This document shows, in pieces, positions 61,215-64,000 of a stretch of DNA of 64,000 nt (within the stretch, counting starts at the first letter, position 1; every line of letters starts with the position of its first letter). A program made the translations under genes and the position numbers. The notes beneath the pieces are model-generated. The model was not told the DNA's origin. It searched no databases and saw nothing but the letters and a program-made list of their open reading frames with translations. This DNA is from Evansella sp. AB-P1 (GTDB taxonomy: Bacteria; Bacillota; Bacilli; Bacillales; Salisediminibacteriaceae), in NCBI RefSeq assembly GCF_029688925.1, contig NZ_JARUKY010000006.1, positions 1 to 64,000 of the forward strand, in the 5' to 3' direction.

Positions 61215-61278
61215 GGTCTACCCTTAAAATAGGAACAGTTCAGCAGTGGAAAGGGAAGGCGGTGACTCCTGCCTCGAA
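61215..61278. repeat. partial copy of the dispersed composite repeat
   Basis: GTCTACCCTTAAAATAGGAA is followed by CAGTTCAGCAGTGG, AAGGG and GGTGACTCCTGCC. This is the reverse complement of the TATTTTCAGGGTAGAC end seen near 17 kb and 31 kb. Confidence 0.6.
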
Positions 61279-61297
61279 TTATCATTCGGAAAATGCT

Positions 61298-62596
61298 TTA
61301 AACTGTGAATTGATTGATCGTTTTTCTTAGTTTATTTGCTTGCTCCGATAAAACTTCCGTAGATGATGCAATTTCTTCCATAAATGCAGACTGTTCCTCT
61401 GTTGAGGAAAGTACTTCTTGTGCACCTGCAGCAGTATTATTTGCAATACCAACAATGTCCTCCGATTGTTGTGCTGTCGTTTCAATTTCTTTTATTTGCT
61501 CTTTCACCAACTGCAATATTTCCGTTATCGCTAAAGCTACACCATTCACTGATTTTGACATTTCAGCTATTGCAATCTTTGTTCTGGTGCCTTTTTCCGC
61601 TTCTTTATTTGCCCCATCAACTTGCTCGGTGATTTGACGAACAACTTCGTTAACTTCCTTTTGAATATTCGTTACTAGTTCTGCAATTCCATTGACAGCT
61701 TGGCTACTTTCGTCCGCAAGCTTCCGTACTTCTTCAGCCACAACTGCAAAACCTTTTCCTTGTTCACCTGCTCTTGCTGCTTCGATAGATGCGTTAAGAG
61801 CCAATAGATTTGTTTGATTTGCCATGTCACCAACGACAGTCAGAATTTCCTCCACCTTATTTGCATGGACATCTAATCGCTGAACACTCTTTAACGATGA
61901 TTGATTATTATTAGCTAATATTTGAATGCCATCCACTAAGGAATGAACGACCTCCTTACTCTCATCAAGGACTTGTACCATTTCATTAGATAATTGGTTC
62001 GAGCTAAATGCATGGTCTTCAACATCGGCCGCTATTTTGGTGACATTCTCTAATGCTTCCGCTATTTTACGAGTAGAGGTATGTGCTCCATTTGCACCTG
62101 CTGCCATTTCCTCCATGTGATTTGTAATACTTTCTGACTGTTGAGCTGCTGTTCCGGAGGCTTCCCTAATTTCCTCTACAATTTCATTAGTATGATTAAA
62201 GTTTTCCTGAATATCGCTAACTATTTCACGTAGATTTTCAACCATTTTTTTAAAAGATAATGTTAAAGCTTTAAGCTCATCATCGGATTTAGGGACTGAA
62301 ATTTCCTCTGTCATATCCCCTTCCGCTATTTTACGAGCAGCTTTCTCTAGCCTGTTAATCGGTTTTGTTAAAAATGTAGCCCCAATATACCCTAATATTC
62401 CACACCATATAACCCCTAATAGAAGAACTGTGATGGTCACCATATTTTCATTTACCCCAAGTAAAGTCCCCAAAACCTCACTTAAGTAAAACAAAAAAAA
62501 TGCACTGATCCCGTACGTAATTAACGCAACAGTGCATATACCTAGTACCATCTTTTTCCGTAAACTAAATGCAAATGTAACTTTAGATTGTTCCAT
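61298..62596 (-). CDS. methyl-accepting chemotaxis protein
   Basis: This 432-residue receptor has two N-terminal membrane helices ([21 protein letters not shown] and [21 protein letters not shown]) separated by only about 15-20 residues, so it lacks an extracellular ligand domain. A HAMP domain follows ([20 protein letters not shown]), then the signalling domain with the hairpin tip [37 protein letters not shown] (read in parts). It may sense membrane state or a cytoplasmic cue. GAAGGG supports the ATG at 62596. It is 35 bases from ywlE and inserted between ywlE and rpiB compared with B. subtilis. Confidence 0.92.
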   Translation of the reverse strand: MEQSKVTFAFSLRKKMVLGICTVALITYGISAFFLFYLSEVLGTLLGVNENMVTITVLLLGVIWCGILGYIGATFLTKPINRLEKAARKIAEGDMTEEISVPKSDDELKALTLSFKKMVENLREIVSDIQENFNHTNEIVEEIREASGTAAQQSESITNHMEEMAAGANGAHTSTRKIAEALENVTKIAADVEDHAFSSNQLSNEMVQVLDESKEVVHSLVDGIQILANNNQSSLKSVQRLDVHANKVEEILTVVGDMANQTNLLALNASIEAARAGEQGKGFAVVAEEVRKLADESSQAVNGIAELVTNIQKEVNEVVRQITEQVDGANKEAEKGTRTKIAIAEMSKSVNGVALAITEILQLVKEQIKEIETTAQQSEDIVGIANNTAAGAQEVLSSTEEQSAFMEEIASSTEVLSEQANKLRKTINQFTV

Positions 62597-62631
62597 ATTC
62601 CCTTCTCCCCATTTCCCCAATTAAAGTTCTA

Positions 62632-63291
62632 CTAGTTATTTTCTTTGTCTAGTTTTTCAAAAAGCTTATCAATTGCTTCCTCTATTTCTTTTAACGTTTC
62701 AGCATAAATTTCGTAGTTTCCACCGTAAGGATCCATAATATCAAAAGATGGTATTTGAGACATAAGCTCATCAATTGCTTCTTGATCTGGCTGTATTTCC
62801 TTTAAAAGTTTAGCTTCAAACTCCTCTTGGTTTGATATTTCCTTATTTTCATTATATTCTTCCACTTTCCCTTGATTGTTAGCTAAAAATGTAGCTCTTT
62901 TTAATTCGAGTTGTGCTATGTGGTGTTTTATCTTCTCCAACTTTTCCTTTGTCTCTTCATCATCGTAAATATATTCTTTTAGTGTAAAAATTTCATCGTT
63001 CCTCTTTGGAAATCGTTGAATAATAGCGTTTTTATGGCTTTCTGTCATCGTTAATATTACATCTGCCCATTCTAATAATTCTTCATTAATTAATTGTGAC
63101 TGATGTTCCTGTTCAATGCCTTTGTTTGCTAAAACTGCTTTAGATCCTTCAGACATCGGCATACCATTCATTACATGAATGCCAGCAGATTTCACTTCTA
63201 CATTCCGATTTGACTTTTTGTGCTTTGCGATCGCTTCCGCCAATGGACTACGACATGTGTTTCCAGTACATACGAATAAAATATTTGTCAC
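62632..63291 (-). CDS. ywlE: low-molecular-weight protein phosphatase YwlE with insertion
   Basis: The N-terminal part is a clear LMW phosphatase: FVCTGNTCRSPLAEAIAKH, with catalytic Cys8, Arg14 and the Thr of GNT that gives B. subtilis YwlE its preference for phosphoarginine. The general acid is Asp187 in DIMDPYGG. The protein is 219 residues against about 150 in B. subtilis, because about 65-75 residues, acidic and helical (about 108-184, rich in Glu, Lys, Gln), are inserted between FTLKEYI and DPYGG. Synteny mntP-ywlE-rpiB supports the assignment. It lies directly upstream of the chemoreceptor gene. Confidence 0.88.
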   Translation of the reverse strand: MTNILFVCTGNTCRSPLAEAIAKHKKSNRNVEVKSAGIHVMNGMPMSEGSKAVLANKGIEQEHQSQLINEELLEWADVILTMTESHKNAIIQRFPKRNDEIFTLKEYIYDDEETKEKLEKIKHHIAQLELKRATFLANNQGKVEEYNENKEISNQEEFEAKLLKEIQPDQEAIDELMSQIPSFDIMDPYGGNYEIYAETLKEIEEAIDKLFEKLDKENN

Positions 63292-63479
63292 TTTCTACAC
63301 TCCTCACCAACTTACTTGTTTCGGATAATTTTACCATTATGACACTGTAAATATTATTTTACCACAATTTCCAAATTGCTAATAAAATATGCTCCTCCTT
63401 GAAAATATTCCCCTTTGAAGATTTTTAAACACCACTTTTTCAATCAATTAAAGAGGAAGTTTCAATAAATCTGAACTTG

Positions 63480-63625
63480 GTGAAGTTGTAACCGGTTCGA
63501 TTCAGGAGCTTGAGAGAGGTTTGAGAGAGAGCTCGAACAAGGTGCTTTTGTACCCGGTTCGTTTAGACCGAGTTCAATTTGACCAGGTTCAGTTCTACCC
63601 GGTTCAATTAAGCCCGGTTCATGGT
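63480..63625. repeat. ACCCGGTTC-rich element related to the 89-bp repeats
   Basis: GCTTTTGTACCCGGTTCG is followed by ACCGAGTTCAATTTG, ACCAGGTTC, ACCCGGTTCAAT and GCCCGGTTCATGG words. It shares the GTACC and GGTTCAAT words of the 89-bp unit but has a different layout. It lies just downstream of mntP. Confidence 0.55.
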
Positions 63626-63640
63626 TTACCCATTTTTTGA

Positions 63641-64000
63641 CTATACTGCAAAAATGATTTTTAGGCCAAAGGCGATTAGGATTGTTCCTCCAAGCCATTC
63701 ACTATAGCCTCCAAACCAGTTCCCCATTTTTCTACCTAAAACTAAACCAAAGCATGTTAGAAGAGCACTCATCCAGCCAAAGGCTACTAGTGTAACCCAC
63801 GTTTTTGCTCCTAGCATCCCTAAGCTTAAGCCTGCAGAAAAGCTATCAATACTTACACTTAAGGAAAAAACAATAAGTCCTAAAAGACCCACCGGACTAA
63901 AAACAGATTCCCTCTCGCTTTTAAATGTGGATATAATCATCTGTGCCCCTATAAAAATAAGGACAGCTCCACCTAGAACGAAGGCAAATATTCCTATGTA
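63641..64000 (-). CDS. mntP: manganese efflux pump MntP, 5' end beyond the window
   Basis: The frame runs without a stop to the right edge of the window, so 119 C-terminal residues are visible of an expected 180-190. It is read on the minus strand from IGIFAFVLGGAVLIFIGAQM onward. The conserved second half of MntP is present: GLLGLIVFSLSVSIDSFSAG, then LSLGMLGAK and a C-terminal GGTILIAFGLKIIF. The Asp in SVSIDSF belongs to the metal pathway. MntP exports Mn2+. B. subtilis has mntP (ywlD) beside ywlE, as here. An internal ATG at 63940 is not the start. Confidence 0.88.
   Translation of the reverse strand, partial: YIGIFAFVLGGAVLIFIGAQMIISTFKSERESVFSPVGLLGLIVFSLSVSIDSFSAGLSLGMLGAKTWVTLVAFGWMSALLTCFGLVLGRKMGNWFGGYSEWLGGTILIAFGLKIIFAV

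Noticed and set aside
63462-63698. 78-codon minus-strand frame with EPGRTEPGQIELG-like repeats
   Set aside because: It overlaps the mntP end in another frame and is produced by the ACCCGGTTC repeats.

Overview
This window comes from the chromosome of a low-to-mid GC, endospore-forming Bacillaceae bacterium, and several signs point to an alkaliphile. Its gene order follows the Bacillus subtilis ywlD-to-fabZ neighbourhood almost gene for gene. Read on the minus strand from high to low coordinate it runs mntP(ywlD), ywlE, rpiB, ywlG, glyA, upp, atp operon, ywzB, ywmB, murAA, spoIID, spoIIQ, spoIIID, mbl, flhO, flhP, an EpuA-type gene, fabZ. Blocks inserted into this backbone are a chemotaxis receptor, a Vpr-like protease, an 11-gene complex I operon and a REP-associated tyrosine transposase with a repeat array. 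The alkaliphile argument rests on the ATP synthase: subunit c has P51xxE54xxP57 and an alanine-rich helix 1 motif, subunit a has Lys eight residues after the essential Arg, and atpZ lies upstream of and overlaps atpI.

Layout. 0.5-2.8 kb (+): gluconate 2-dehydrogenase-like subunit 3 and a GMC flavoprotein. 3.2-3.9 kb (-): a small siroheme/FeS reductase-like protein whose promoter carries a palindromic operator. 4.4-6.8 kb (+): a c-di-AMP riboswitch and the KtrAB potassium uptake system. 6.9-16 kb: a methylmalonyl-CoA epimerase-like protein, an unrecognised polytopic membrane protein, a cell-wall endopeptidase, three small lipoprotein genes and a PAS-GGDEF-EAL protein. 16.2-29.8 kb (-): fabZ, flagellar rod genes, mbl and the sporulation genes spoIIID, spoIIQ and spoIID, then murAA, ywmB and ywzB. 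31.9-41.9 kb (-): nuoABCDHIJKLMN without nuoEFG. 43.5 kb (+): the transposase. 45-52.8 kb (-): atpZIBEFHAGDC. 53.7-64 kb (mostly -): protease, upp, glyA, ywlG, rpiB, chemoreceptor, ywlE and mntP, which runs off the window edge.

The genes themselves are mostly orthodox. The unusual content is between them. Intergenic regions carry short-period, strictly phased repeats: two arrays with an exact 89-bp period (six and eight units, each able to form a long hairpin), one of them directly behind the transposase; 19 GCGCC boxes spaced exactly 21 bp apart behind a small membrane-protein gene, with a second 21-bp GCGCC array about 31 kb away; TTCTATGAG repeats partly at 21 bp; 52-bp, 16-bp and 11-bp repeats; and dispersed composite elements ending in a TATTTTCAGGGTAG motif. 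The transposase plus 89-bp hairpin array looks like a RAYT/REP system and is the best candidate here for an undescribed system.
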